Positions 21,679 to 32,729 of a DNA stretch of 64,000 nucleotides are shown piece after piece. Position 1 is the stretch's first letter. Every line of letters starts with the position of its first letter. The stretch is taken from contig JAKUCV010002372.1 of assembly GCA_028386065.3 (NCBI GenBank), positions 124,001-188,000 on the forward strand, written 5' to 3'. Made by a program: the position numbers and the translations under genes. The notes under the pieces are model-generated. The model worked only from the letters and a program-made list of their open reading frames with translations. It searched no databases and was not told the origin of the DNA. Origin of the DNA: Turnera subulata. Lineage: Eukaryota; Streptophyta; Magnoliopsida; Malpighiales; Passifloraceae.

Positions 21679-22312
21679 TTGAGGGGGATAAAAAGCATCA
21701 CGTCCCGAGTTCGAATCCCTAGTGCTGCAGCATGGTAAAGGATTTAATCGGGCGGAGGGAGTGATGTAACAATACCTGGATTTGGTGGGTCCCTCGGGGG
21801 AAGGGCCTTCACAAGATGAGTTGGTAAAGGTGCTCTCCTTGAGGGGGATAAAAAGCATCACGTCCCGAGTTCGAATCCCTAGTGCTGCAGCATGGTAAAG
21901 GATTTAATCGGGCGGAGGGAGTGATGTAACAATACCTGAGTTTGGTGGGTCCCTCGGGGGGGAGGGCCTTCACAAAAAAGGCGCCTTTTTTGTGAAGGCC
22001 CTTCCCCTGAGGGACCCACCAAGTCCAGGTATTGTTACATCACTCTCTCCGCCCGATTAAATCCTTTACCATGCTGCAACACTAGGGATTCGAACTCGGG
22101 ACGTGATGCTTTTTATCCCCCTCAAGGAGAGCACCTTTACCAATTCAGCTGTAGATGAGTTGGTGAAGGTGCTCTCCTTGATGGGGATAAAAAGCATCAC
22201 GTCCCGAGTTCGAATCCCTAGTGCTGCAGCATGGTAAAGGATTTAATCGGGCGGAGGGAGTGATGTAACAATACCTGAGTTTGGTGGGTCCCTCGAGGGG
22301 AGGGCCTTCACA
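21679..22312. repeat. four-copy tRNA-related SINE-like cluster, one copy inverted
   Basis: Four copies of a repeat of about 165 bp: copy 1 (+, 5'-shortened, 21679-21812), copy 2 (+, 21813-21982), copy 3 (-, 21983-22149) and copy 4 (+, 22150-22312). Each carries a polymerase III B-box match, GTTCGAATCCC (21709, 21869 and 22208; reversed at 22085-22095). The longer copies start with an A-box-like TAGATGAGTTGG (22152-22163). The 3' part reads GGGTCCCTC and GGGCCTTCACA. A tRNA-related SINE is the best reading. No poly(A) tail or target duplication is seen. Copies 2 and 3 could fold into a hairpin about 170 bp long. Confidence 0.7.
21963..22002. repeat. near-perfect 40-bp palindrome between inverted SINE-like copies
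   Basis: The centre lies between 21982 and 21983, with core AAAAAAGGCGCCTTTTTT. The left arm GGGCCTTCACAAAAAAGGC is the exact reverse complement of the right arm. It marks the junction of copies 2 and 3. Confidence 0.92.
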
Positions 22313-22345
22313 CTACCCCACTTAAGGAAATTTCGTCCTCGAAAT
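22313..22345 (-). promoter_or_regulatory. gyp2 polypurine region
   Basis: On the minus strand, AATTTCGAGGACGAAATTT is followed by CCTTAAGTGGGGTA. This is the standard sequence before the 3' LTR in plant chromoviruses. Here it abuts SINE-like copy 4 instead of the LTR start. Confidence 0.8.
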
Positions 22346-22361
22346 TACAAGATCAGAAACA

Positions 22362-23840
22362 TCAAAACAAATGGGGATACTGCTCATGCATATGGGACTC
22401 AACCTCCCAAATTGCCTCATTTGGAGAATGACGGCTCCATCTAACCCGAACCATCGGAATAACTCGACTCCTCAACTGTCGCTCCTCCCGAGCTAAAATC
22501 TCAACCGGCTCCTCCACATAGGTCAAATCCTCAGAAACCTCCACCTCTGTCGGGGATACAACATGACTAGGATCAGACCGATAACGCCTCAGCATCGAAA
22601 CATGGAATACATCATGTATGCGCGACAGCTCCTCCGGTAAAGCCAACCTGTAAGCCAGCGGACCAATCCGCTCAATGATCTCATAAGGACCAATATAACG
22701 AGGGCTCAACTTGCCCTTCCTCCCAAAACGGATAACACCTCTCCAGGGAGCAACACGGAGAAAAACTCAGTCACCTACATTGTACTCCATCTCCCGACGA
22801 TGCTTATCGGCAAAACTCTTTTGCCGATCCTGAGCAGCCCTCATGCACTGCTTAACCACCTCGATCTGATCAACAGTCTCCTGGACTAGGTCCGGACCAA
22901 TCACCTGTCTCAGACCTTCCTCATCCCAACAGATCGGACTACGGCACTTCCGCCCATACAAAGCCTCATAAGGCGCCATACCGATACTGGAGTGATACCC
23001 GTTGTTATAAGCAAACTCAACCAACGGTAATGTCTCATCCCAAGAACCACTAAAATTGAGCACACAGGCTCTAAGCATATCCTCCAATGTCTGTATGGTT
23101 CTCTCCGACTGCCCATCGGTCTGCGGATGGAATGCAGTACTGAAATTCAGCTTAGTACCCAAAGCTGACTATAAGCTCTTCCAGAAGTGGGAAGTAAACC
23201 TCGGATCCCTGTCCGACACAATGGATAGTGGAACTCCATGTAGACGGACAATACCCGAAACATATAACCTTGCCATCTTATCCATTGTATCCGTCTGCTG
23301 AATCGGTAGGAAATGAGCTGACTTGGTCAACCTGTCAACAATGACCCAGATGGCATCATGTCGACCCCGGGTCCTCGGTAGCCCGATAACAAAGTCCATA
23401 GTAACATGCTCCCACTTCCACTGCGGAATAGTTAAAGATCTCAACTTGCCGGCAGGAGCCTGATGCTCGGCCTTCACCTGTTGACAAGTCATACAACGAG
23501 CTACAAACTCCGCAACATCCTTCTTCATCCAGGGCCACCAATAATGACTCTTCAAGTTCTGGTACAATTTGGTGCTACCCGGATGCATCGCATACGGCGC
23601 ATTATGCGCTTCATCCATAATCCATCTCCTCAAGTCATCAACATCCGGAACACACAACCGATCACCGGTCATCAGAGCACCATCCTCCCGGACATAGAAA
23701 CTAGAACTCTCTCCACCGAGAGCCTTATCCCTCAACTCTGCTAAATGAGGATCACCATACTGCAACTCCATGATCTTATCCCTCAAGGTCGGCCGGATGC
23801 TCAAACTTGCTAACAATGCCCCAGTAACATCCACCTCCAA
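22362..23840 (-). pseudogene. gyp2 pol: integrase and chromodomain
   Basis: Three open pieces (23840-23169, 23162-22767, 22709-22362) make one domain series split by stops. The zinc domain ([12 protein letters not shown] and RCMTCQQVK) is followed by the core with [20 protein letters not shown] and DGQSERTIQ (D, D, E all present), then VEFAYNNGYHSSIGMAPYE. The last piece holds [15 protein letters not shown] and a complete Tekay-type chromodomain, from [11 protein letters not shown] to the terminal YPHLF. The stops at 23169-23171 (TAG) and 22767-22769 (TGA) are one transition away from sense codons. The final stop at 22362-22364 is at the natural end. Confidence 0.92.
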
Positions 23841-24212
23841 CTATGCATCTGACGACCTCAGCTCCACCAAGGAAGGCAAAGCATAAGAAACCGAGTCCTC
23901 ATCTGCAGAAGCCACTCTCTTCCGACTCAATGCATCTGCAACAACATTGGCCTTGCCCGGATGGTACTCGATAGTACAATCATAATCCTTAAGAAGCTCA
24001 ATCTAGCGTCTCTGCCTCATGTTAAGCTCCCTTTGGGTCATGATGTACTTCAAACTCTTGTGATCCGTGAAAATCTGACACTTCTCACCGTACAGATGGT
24101 GTCTCTAGATTTTCAAAGCAAAGATCACAGCAGCTAACTCTAAATCATGGGTCGGATAGTTCTTCTCATGAGTTCTCAACTGCCTGGAAGCATAAGCAAT
24201 CAACCGACCCTC
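23841..24212 (-). pseudogene. gyp2 pol: RNase H remainder
   Basis: Between the two long frames the same reading frame continues the RNase H domain: [20 protein letters not shown] and the end block [16 protein letters not shown]. Stops interrupt it at about 24108 and 24004 (TAG at Trp positions) and at about 23843 (TAG). This shows that the flanking frames are one gene. Confidence 0.85.
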
Positions 24213-25961
24213 CTACATCAACACACATCCTAAGCCCAGACCAGAAGCATCACTGAACACCGTGTACTCCACTCCGGGTCTCGGAACAGTCAAAACCGGT
24301 GCAGAAGTCAACCGACTCTTCAACTCTTCAAAACTCTTCTGACAATGGTCATCCCAAGCAAAAGTACAGTCTTTCCTCAACAGCTTAGTCATGGGATCCA
24401 CTATCAAGGAAAAACCCTCAATGAACCTCCGATAGTAACCAGCAAGTGCAAGAAAGCTCCGTATCTCAGATACACTCTTCGGTGGCTCCCAATCCATGAC
24501 TGCCTTAATCTTGGCGGGATCCACCTTAATGCCCTCACCGGACACAATATGTCCAAGAAATGCTACCTCATCCAACCAAAACTCACACTTACTGAGCTTG
24601 GCATAGAGCTGCTCTTCTCTCAACCTTTGCAAAACCTGTTTCAAGTGGTCCTCGTGTTCAGCCTTACTACTCGAGTAGACCAAGATATCATCAATGAACA
24701 CTACCACAAACCGGTCCAGAAATTCATGGAAGACCTGCTGCATCATACACATGAACACTGCCGGTGCATTAGTCAGCCCAAATGGAACAACCACAAACTC
24801 ATAATGACCATACCGAGTGCGGAATGCAGTCTTCGGTATGTCTTGCTCAGCAATCCGAACCTGATGGTAACCAGATCGCAAGTCAATCTTCGAAAACATG
24901 GATGCACCCTGCAACTGATCGAATAAGTCATCGATCCTAGGCAAAGGATACTTGTTCTTCACAGTCACCTTGTTCAACTGCCTATAGTCCACACACATCC
25001 GCATACTGCCATCCTTCTTCTTCACAAACAAGACCGGGGCACCCCAAGGTGAGATGCTCGGTCTAATAAAACCCTTATCTAACAACTCCTCTAGTTGCTT
25101 CTTCAACTCCTGAAGTTCTGCCAGAGCCATACTGTAGGGCGGTATAGAAATAGGTGCAACTCCCGGTACCAAGTCCACTGTATACTCCACCTCCCGCTCC
25201 GGAGGCAACCCAGGTAAATCATCAGGAAATACATCGGGAAACTCCCGAACAATAGGAATATCCTCCACACCAGGTACTGGTACCGAAGAATCGTCCACAT
25301 GAGCAAGAAAGGCATCACAACCCTCTCGGATCATCCTGAAAGCCTGGATGGCCGAGATACAGCACGCCGATAGAACTCTTTGTTCTCCAACAAACACCAA
25401 TCTACGCCCCAACAAAAAAGATAAAGACACTTCCCTGGCCCGACAATCAACCACTGCTTGGTGTCTGGACAACCAGTCCATACCTAAGATAACATCAAAC
25501 TCTCCCAAATCCATGACAGTAAGATCAGGAGGAAAACTCTCACTATCATAATCTATCGACACATCTCTACAAACTCGATCAACAACTACTATATCTCCAG
25601 TGGGTAAACGGACTCTTAAGGGTCTACTAAGGTTATCATCCTCTATGTTATGAGTAGTCATGATTGCACGTGATACAAAAGAATGTGTTGAACCTGGATC
25701 AATTAAAGCATATGCAAACTGACCAAAAACCATAAAGGTACCTGCTATGACCTCTGGAGCATCAGCGGCCTCATCCCGGGTGATGGCATAAACCCTAGGA
25801 GCTGCAGCAGACTGAGTCGCACCCCCGCGGTTCGGAGCTCCAGAACCTCCACGACCTCGACCCTGCTGTCCGCCACCCCTGTTCGGACCAGAAGAAACAG
25901 CACCACTAGCCACAGAACTCTGTACTGTATACTGAGAACCACTGACACCATTATCCCTCAT
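24213..25961 (-). pseudogene. gyp2 pol: protease, reverse transcriptase, RNase H start
   Basis: An uninterrupted frame of 582 codons, the longest in this element. Residues 1-60 are a Gly/Arg-rich linker. The protease motif [11 protein letters not shown] lies near residue 85; Pro after the Asp is common in this group. Reverse transcriptase shows [21 protein letters not shown] and [11 protein letters not shown], with the catalytic Asp pair. The RNase H start is [14 protein letters not shown], followed by TAG at 24213-24215. The region upstream is gag; the stop between them (about 25962) lies just after the zinc knuckle. Confidence 0.92.
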
Positions 25962-25964
25962 CTA

Positions 25965-27044
25965 TTTGTAGCAAGATGACTTCTGGTGTCCCGGCGTATT
26001 GGAATACCAGCATGTACCCGAGAACCGTGCCGAGGAACCCCATCCCCGAGATCCAAACTGATAGGACCGTCCTCCCGAGGATCTGCCTGGTCCACCCTGA
26101 TAACTCTACCCTCGGAACTTCTTCGAACCCTGATAAGAAGAACTCTGTCCAACCGAATAATCTGCACCTCTGGCATCAGAATACTGCCTCTTCTGTCCCG
26201 AAGCAGATGGCTACTTCCTCTGCTCGGCTGCCCGAGCCTCCTTCCTGATCAACTGAACTCTCTCAGCATCAAAAGCAGCGGCACAAACTGCCTTACAAGT
26301 CTTGTGCCCTCCACCAGCCACAGTCAACGCCAACTCAGTACGTAAGCCATTAACAAACCGCCTACACTTGGTCAACTCATCGGGCACAAACTCCCTAGCA
26401 TAAGAGAGAAGGATGCTATACCAGATCCTGAAAGTTGATATAGTCTCATCTAGTCCCTGCTTCACCTCAAGAAACTGCTTCTTCTGCTCCTCTAGAAAAC
26501 CAACAGTAAGAAACTCCTTGTAGAATCTCTCCTTGAAATCCTCCCAAGGCATCTCCACAGGCTTCGGTAGATTGGCCACAAGTTCCTGCCACCATGACAA
26601 TGCATACCCTGTGAACTTGTGTGCCGCTAATCGAGCCCTCTGCTCAGGTGCACAGGTGAACTTCTCCAGAACATTCTCCACCTAGCGAAACCAATCATCA
26701 AACTCCTTGACCTTGCCCTCTTCACCTGAGAATTCCTTAACTGCAGACTTATCCATGTGCTTATACCCACTCTCCATACCACCTGCTGCAGCAGGTGCTA
26801 CCGGCTGGGCACCCTACTGCTGCGGCTGAAACTGCTGGAATCGCTGCCACTGCAGAAAAGCCTGATACTGCTGGAACGTTGGGTCTATAACAGGTGGCAC
26901 AACATTCTGTCCTCCACCACCTGCAGCATTATTCTCTGCTGCATTATTGTTCCCCTGACCAACGGGAACCTGCATCACCGACACATTGTCGGAGACATGA
27001 GTAGCAGCGTCATCCTCAGCATTGTGCTGCCCCTCGTGATCCAT
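25965..27044 (-). pseudogene. gyp2 gag
   Basis: ATG at 27044 (MDHEGQHNAEDD) begins a Gln-rich leader ending in TAG at 26814. The capsid core follows at 26681-26211 after another TAG: KFTGYALSWWQELVANLP, then WEDFKERFYKEFL and DELTKCRRFVNGL, the usual gypsy gag order. The C-terminal basic region has a zinc knuckle, CWYSNTPGHQKSSC (about 25970-26012), with the second Cys changed to Ser. The gene has at least five in-frame stops and no clear frameshift in the core. Confidence 0.88.
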
Positions 27045-27175
27045 ATCGACGCCTATATGAATGCAAATGAGTCAAAAACACTTTTTAAGTCATAAATCCA
27101 GAAACAGGCTTAAACACAGAAAACACTTTGAAAACCAAGTTTTAAACACTTTTTAAAACCAAGGATCTGAAGCCT

Positions 27176-27187
27176 GCTTCGCTACCA
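27176..27187 (-). promoter_or_regulatory. gyp2 primer-binding site
   Basis: On the minus strand TGGTAGCGAAGC starts three bases after the LTR. It differs by one base from the TGGTAGCGGAGC site of gyp1 and cop1. Confidence 0.7.
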
Positions 27188-27190
27188 AGC

Positions 27191-30170
27191 TGAAACACCC
27201 GTGTCCCAATTTCACAAATAAAATACTTAAACAAAGGAAATTACCAAAATATCCCTGAAACCCGGGACACGAAATCCAATATCAATAATATCCAAAATTC
27301 TTAATAAAAAGAGATGTCATAATAAACATAGTCAAACCGGTTTAGCAAGCCTCAAATCAACCCGGCATCTTGCCGATACATCATCAATAATAAATCCCGA
27401 CAATCCGCCGATAAAATATTCTAAATCAAAATGACATCTCATCAAAATACAGTGCAGCGGAAAACGAAGATAAAAACAAGGCAAAAGTAAAGTGGGATGC
27501 AAGTCAACCCTATGGATCCAACCGGGAGAAGAGGCACAGCTACCTGCTGAGATAACCACGTCCGTACTCTGGAAGGGTAGATAGTGACTGCACGCTAACT
27601 AAGAGTCTGAAAAACAACGTTGGCGATTATGTTAGTCGCCTACTCAGTGAGCAGTATAAATCTAATTATGTAGGTGTGCAGATCAAGTCCGAAAGGAAAG
27701 AAAAGCAACAAGACAAGTAAGCAACATACAACAACCAGTACTAACATGCCAAGCCAATCAAGCAAACAGTTCATTATTCTCCATCTGTTGTGTGTTAAGT
27801 TTTCTTATTATAATTTATTATTCAGGGCCCCTACTGTGTGCGTCGAGCTCGGTCCCGTCTCATGAGACAACCAGGCATAAGCCCAAATAAAACCAGGCAC
27901 GAAGCCCAACATAACCATAGAGAGAGAGAGAGAGAGACAGAGAGAAAGAGGGAGGTAGAAAGGGGGGAGGTAGAAGGAGGGAGGTAGAACCGGTCATTAC
28001 AGACCCATATGCAAAACCGCATAACACTTGCTATCCCGCAAGCAAACCCAAGGGGTATCACTTCCCGCTCGAACCAACCGGTCATCAACACACAGTAGCC
28101 TATCTTCTACTGTACATTATCTTATTCACAAGTTGTGAGTTCATGTGTGCCATGAGATTGTAGTTTAACAGGGTTGTGTGATAAATCAACTCAATCAAAT
28201 AACCGGGTCTCCGACCCACAAAAACATCACACAAAACACCCGGAATCACACCGCATGTTATAATCCATAACAATCCAAATATCCAGCTCATAAGCAAAAG
28301 GTACACTTAGGCACACAATACGGATCACAGCATGTTAGCAAACAAGCATGCAACTCAAACTGACCAATCCAACAAGCTCATGCATACAGACATAAAAAGA
28401 CGTATAAAGTCACCTCAACGACGATTGTCCTGTGGAGCTTTACCCAAAACAGATCCTCCAGCTCACGAGGTGTTACCCATGCCTGGATGCCGGCACACAC
28501 AACAAATTACAAACAATTACAATAAAAACGTGCATGCATGTAACTACAATGCTCAACTGAGTTAAACCCGTCCCTAGTTAGCCAATTACGAAATTCTCGG
28601 GTCTAAACCCGACTTAATGTTCTCTCACCAAAACTCCGAGTATCGGGATCTAAAGGTTCACCGGCTTACGCCCAACTAAGTCCAATAAGTAGTTCCCGAG
28701 CCTATGGCCCACTCATTATGTCCTTTACGAGTTTCCAGCCTAAAGCCCATTCTAAGCCCAAATTCAATTTCCGGGCCCAAGGCCCACTTCCTTAAGTCCT
28801 TAGTTAACCAATTATAGGATTGGGCTCCAAGCCCGTTACTTAAGTCCAAGATCAATCCAAGCCAAAGATTCCCGACCTAAGGTTCTACCCGTGTCAGTAA
28901 TTACCGGCCTCATACTACTCACACTCTCGGTTTCCACTAAACACAATTAAGTACATAACCCAATTCCGAATTATTAGTACATGCCGGATATAGAATTAAA
29001 ATACACCATATATACCGTGGAATGCCGAAATAAAAACCCGAGCCCTCGCCGAAAAATTTCCGAGCCTTCGCCGAATTCCGGTAACCTCGCCGGAACTCCA
29101 CCAACAACCACAGGAAATCTGCCATAGATCATAAACAGTACCCAAATCGTATTCACTCAACCAAACATCCGTTCAATCAAAACAATACCCACTGATCTCT
29201 AACACGATTCAAGGAAAAAGAAAGATGGGAGAAGAATCCCTACCCGGAAAGTTCACTGCCAAACCCGAATCTCAGCTCCTCTGCCGGTGGAACACACACA
29301 CACACCCAAGCACCTTCACTGCCCGACACACACCCAGCACTTCACTCACACACACAATTAACCTGCCGGAACCATCACAGCCACAGCACGTCGGCGACGA
29401 CCATCGACGCACACACACGCACCATCCCACCGGCCACACACACACAACCAAACAAAGTCAAGCCAAGAGAAACCGAGAAGAAACAGGGGAGAATAGAGGC
29501 GATGCTTACCGGAATGGCGGCGGTGCTGACGGGTCTCGGCTCGTCCTCGAGTTCTCTGCCACGACCGACGCCCTAGACCAGCCCCCTTCTCACGACGCAG
29601 CGGCGGCGGCGGCACAAAAGAAAGGAATAAGATAATGGCCGTCGACGTGTGTGTGTGTGAGGGAACCAAAAGAAGAAAAGAAGTTGAGAGGAAGGGATCA
29701 GGTAGAGTAATGGTTTGGGTAGAGGGTTGTGCAAGAGGAGAAGAGAAGAGGGAGAGGAAGAAAAGAGATGGCGCCGTCGGGGGAAAAGAAAGAAGGAAGA
29801 AAGTGAAGAGAAAAGAGAAGAGAAAAAGAAAGAAGAGAAGGAAGGAACGGCTAGGGTTTGGCCGCCCTTAGTGGACGACATGTCGTTCCACTTAGGCGCG
29901 GTCAACCCCTTGGACAACGCGGTTTTTTTTTTTTAAGTTTCCAAAACGACGTAGTTTCACTAGTACCCACGTTAATCTTCGCGTTTCACCCCGTTCTCAA
30001 ATCCGTTTCCAACGGGACCCGAACCATGAACAATACCAACTTAAAATTGACATTTCCAAGGCATAATAATTTATTTCCTCGACTAAAACTCGAGAATACC
30101 TCAAGGGTAAAATTGGAATAAAAATTCTGAAAATCCCGAAAATTAAATTATGAAAATCCGGGGCGTTACA
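27191..30170 (-). repeat. gyp2 5' LTR, 2.98 kb
   Basis: Starts TGTAACGCCCCGG on the minus strand at 30170 and ends GGTGTTTCA at 27191. It includes a GA microsatellite (about 27918-27960), a GC-richer block (about 29040-29640) and a purine-rich run (29690-29860). Open frames in these blocks are low-complexity and lack known domains. A palindrome with core ACGACATGTCGT lies at 29873-29895, and AACGACGTAG at about 29945, at places like those in gyp1. Confidence 0.92.
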
Positions 30171-30175
30171 TGAGT
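30171..30175. repeat. gyp2 right target duplication TGAGT
   Basis: Second copy of the TGAGT at 20318-20322; cop1-b coding sequence resumes here. Confidence 0.93.
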
Positions 30176-30966
30176 CATGTTTGTTAAGCAAAATGACGAA
30201 GGTTCCTTTTACCGGTAAAGGTGAAAGAGCTTCGGACTTGTTAGGTCTTATACATTCTGATGTATGCGGACCTATGTCAACACAGGCTAGAGATGGTTTT
30301 CTGTACTTCAATACATTTACTGATGATTTCAGTAGATATGGCTATGTGTATCTTATGAAACACAAGTCAGAATCCTTTGAAAAGTTGAAAGAATTCAAGA
30401 GTGAAGTACAGAATCAACTCGGCAAGAGTATTAAAACGCTTCGATCTGATGGAGGAGGTGAATACTTAGGCCGAGAATTTCTTGATCATCTAAAGGAGTG
30501 TGGTATAGTATCATAGCTCACTCCACCGGGTACGCCTCAATGGAATGGTGTATCTGAAAGGAGGAATAGAACTTTGTTAGACATGGTTCGTTCTATGATG
30601 AGTCAAGCTGACCTTCCTTCTTCATTTTGGGGACATGCATTATTAAGCGCTGCCTTTACACTTAACCGTGTTCCATCTAAATCGGTTGAAAAGACACCAT
30701 ATGAGATATGGACAGGGAAGCGTCCCAATTTGTCTTTTATGAGGATCTGGGGTTGTGAGGCTTTCGTGAGACGAGAAGCATCAGATAAACTCGGCCCTAA
30801 ATCCATCAAGTGCCTCTTTGTTGGATATCCTAAGGAAACTAAAGGATATTATTTCTATAATCCCACAGAGCACAAAGTGTTTGTTGCTCGTACTGCTATT
30901 TTTCTAGAAAGAGAATTTGTTTCTAGAAAGATCAGTGGGAGAAAAATAGAACTCGAAGAAGTTTGA
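30176..30966 (+). pseudogene. cop1-b pol: integrase
   Basis: Resumes at CESCLLSKM, part of the zinc-binding GAG-pre-integrase, then LIHSDVCGPMST (first Asp), TLRSDGGGEY (second Asp) and GVSERRNRTLLD (Glu). All three catalytic residues are present. A TAG at 30514-30516 breaks the core between the second Asp and the Glu, and a TGA at 30964-30966 ends the frame after ISGRKIELEEV. Between them 30574-30966 is open and includes FVGYPKETKGYYFYNP. It is separated from its N-terminal half (ending 20309) by gyp2. Confidence 0.9.
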
Positions 30967-30981
30967 GGTATAGAGGCTGAG

Positions 30982-32715
30982 ATGGAACAAGGACAGGAAC
31001 CACAAGATGTTGTGGGTGAAAAACCTGTGCCTGTAACACATGGACTACGTAGGTCTAATAGGATTCGGCATGAGCCTGAGAGATATGGATTTCTTATGAC
31101 TCATACTGGAGATGTGATGCTCATAGAAGAGGATGAGCCCACTTCCTATCAACAGGCTATTACGGGTCCAGACTCTAAGAAGTGGCTTGAAGCCATGAAT
31201 TCGGAGATGGAATCCATGTATGAAAACAAGGTATGGACCTTGGTTGATCCACCTGAAGGGGTAAAACCTATTGGGTGCAAGTGGGTCTTTAAGAAAAAGA
31301 CCGACATGGATGGTAATGTGATTACCTTTAAAGGGCGATTGGTTGCGAAAGGTTTTAAGCAAGTTCATGGTATTGACTATGATGAAACTTTCTCACCAGT
31401 TGCCATGGTTAAATCCATCCGGATTCTATTGGCTATAGCAGCATACCATGATTATGAGATATGGCAAATGGATGTCAAAACCGCTTTCCTTAATGGAAAT
31501 TTTTTAGAGGATGTGTACATGACACAACCTGAAGGTTTTGTCACTCCAGAAAACGCTAACAAGGTATGCAAGTTGCAAAGATCCATTTATGGATTAAAGC
31601 AAGCTTCTAGGAGTTGGAATCTTCGTTTTGATGAAGTAATCAAACAGTTTGGTTTTATTAAAAATGAAAATGAGCCATGTGTTTACAAGAAGGTTAGTGG
31701 GAGCACAATCGTTTTCTTGTTATTGTATGTTGATGACATTCTACTCATTAGGAATGATATTCTGACACTACAGTCTATAAAGACTTGGTTAGGAAAGAAT
31801 TTCTCAATGAAGGACTTAGGAGAAGCTGCCTACGTGCTAGGTATAAAGATCTATAGAGATAGATCCAAAAGGCTTCTTGGGCTAAGTCAAAGTACATATA
31901 TTGACAAGGTGCTAAAGAGGTTTAGCATGCAAGATTCCAAGAAAGGTTACTTGCCCATGTCATATGGGGTATCTCTCTCAAAGAATCAATGTCCTAGAAC
32001 ATCTAAAGAGAGAGAGAGGATGAGTAAGATTCCTTATGCTTCTGCAGTAGGATCTATCATGTATGCCATGCAATGTACAAGGCCGGATGTCGCATATGCT
32101 TTGAGTGTCACAAGCAGATATCAATCTGATCCCGATGAAAGTCACTGGACAACGGTTAAGAACATCCTTAAGTACTTGAGAAGGACTAAGGATGCATTCC
32201 TTGTATACGGAAGCATTGATGAGCTTGTTGTGAAGGGTTACACAGATGCTAGCATCCAAACTGACAGGGATGACTTTGGATCGCAATCAGGTTATGTGTT
32301 TTGTCTTGAAGGTGGTGCTGTATACTGGAAGAGTTCAAAGCAAGAGACAGTTACTGACTCTACAACCGAGGCTGAGTACATTGCTGCCTCAGATGCGACG
32401 AAAGAGGCTGTTTGGATCAAAAAGTTCGTAACTGAACTTGGGGTGGTTCCGAGCATTCACAGTCCGATTGAGCTCTATTGTGACAACAATGGGACAATCG
32501 CACAGGCTCAGGAACCTAGATACCACCAAAGATCCAAACATATACTCCAACGCTATCATCTTATTAGAGAGATCAAAGATAGAGGCGATGTCAGGCTGTG
32601 CATAGTTCCTTCTGAGAACAATGTAGCAGATCCTTTGACTAAGCCGCTCTCACAACAGAAGCATAATGGTCATTGTACATCCATTGGTATTAGATACATG
32701 CATGATTGGCTTTAG
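30982..32715 (+). CDS. cop1-b pol: reverse transcriptase and RNase H (open, 577 codons)
   Basis: The best-preserved copia coding piece in the window. After a linker with EPERYGF, the RT shows LVDPPEGVKPIGCKWV, DYDETFSPVAMVKSIR, QMDVKTAFLNG and LLYVDDILL (catalytic Asp positions). RNase H follows with GYTDASIQTD, TTEAEYIAASDA, LYCDNNGTIA and SKHILQRYHLIRE. The frame ends at 32713-32715 (TAG), 15 bp before the 3' LTR, so the C terminus is complete. It cannot be made as part of a full polyprotein, because integrase and gag are broken upstream. Confidence 0.92.
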   Translation: MEQGQEPQDVVGEKPVPVTHGLRRSNRIRHEPERYGFLMTHTGDVMLIEEDEPTSYQQAITGPDSKKWLEAMNSEMESMYENKVWTLVDPPEGVKPIGCKWVFKKKTDMDGNVITFKGRLVAKGFKQVHGIDYDETFSPVAMVKSIRILLAIAAYHDYEIWQMDVKTAFLNGNFLEDVYMTQPEGFVTPENANKVCKLQRSIYGLKQASRSWNLRFDEVIKQFGFIKNENEPCVYKKVSGSTIVFLLLYVDDILLIRNDILTLQSIKTWLGKNFSMKDLGEAAYVLGIKIYRDRSKRLLGLSQSTYIDKVLKRFSMQDSKKGYLPMSYGVSLSKNQCPRTSKERERMSKIPYASAVGSIMYAMQCTRPDVAYALSVTSRYQSDPDESHWTTVKNILKYLRRTKDAFLVYGSIDELVVKGYTDASIQTDRDDFGSQSGYVFCLEGGAVYWKSSKQETVTDSTTEAEYIAASDATKEAVWIKKFVTELGVVPSIHSPIELYCDNNGTIAQAQEPRYHQRSKHILQRYHLIREIKDRGDVRLCIVPSENNVADPLTKPLSQQKHNGHCTSIGIRYMHDWL

Positions 32716-32729
32716 TGCAAGTGGAAGAT
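32716..32729 (+). promoter_or_regulatory. cop1-b polypurine tract
   Basis: TGCAAGTGGAAGAT abuts the 3' LTR. It differs from the cop1-a tract by one base (GGAAG for GGGAG). Confidence 0.8.

Larger units (their letters stand above)
20323..30170 (-). mobile_element. gyp2: Del/Tekay-type chromovirus, 9.8 kb
   Basis: A minus-strand chromovirus with gag, protease, RT, RNase H, integrase and an intact C-terminal chromodomain. The 5' LTR (27191-30170) is 2.98 kb. The 3' LTR (20323-21668) keeps only the last 1.35 kb and is joined to a SINE-like cluster that touches the polypurine tract. The exact TGAGT duplication shows both outer ends are the original insertion ends, so the loss of U3 happened after insertion or at its very formation. 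Confidence 0.93.

Noticed and set aside
21700..22220. tRNA genes suggested by GTTCGAATCCC
   Set aside because: No cloverleaf can be drawn and the distance from the A-box-like site to the B box is too long for a tRNA; a SINE-like head fits better.
24345..24926. 193-codon plus-strand open frame
   Set aside because: Antisense shadow of the well-supported gyp2 reverse transcriptase.
29225..29936. Arg/Lys-rich open frames in the gyp2 LTR
   Set aside because: Low-complexity purine-rich DNA inside an LTR; no start context or domain.
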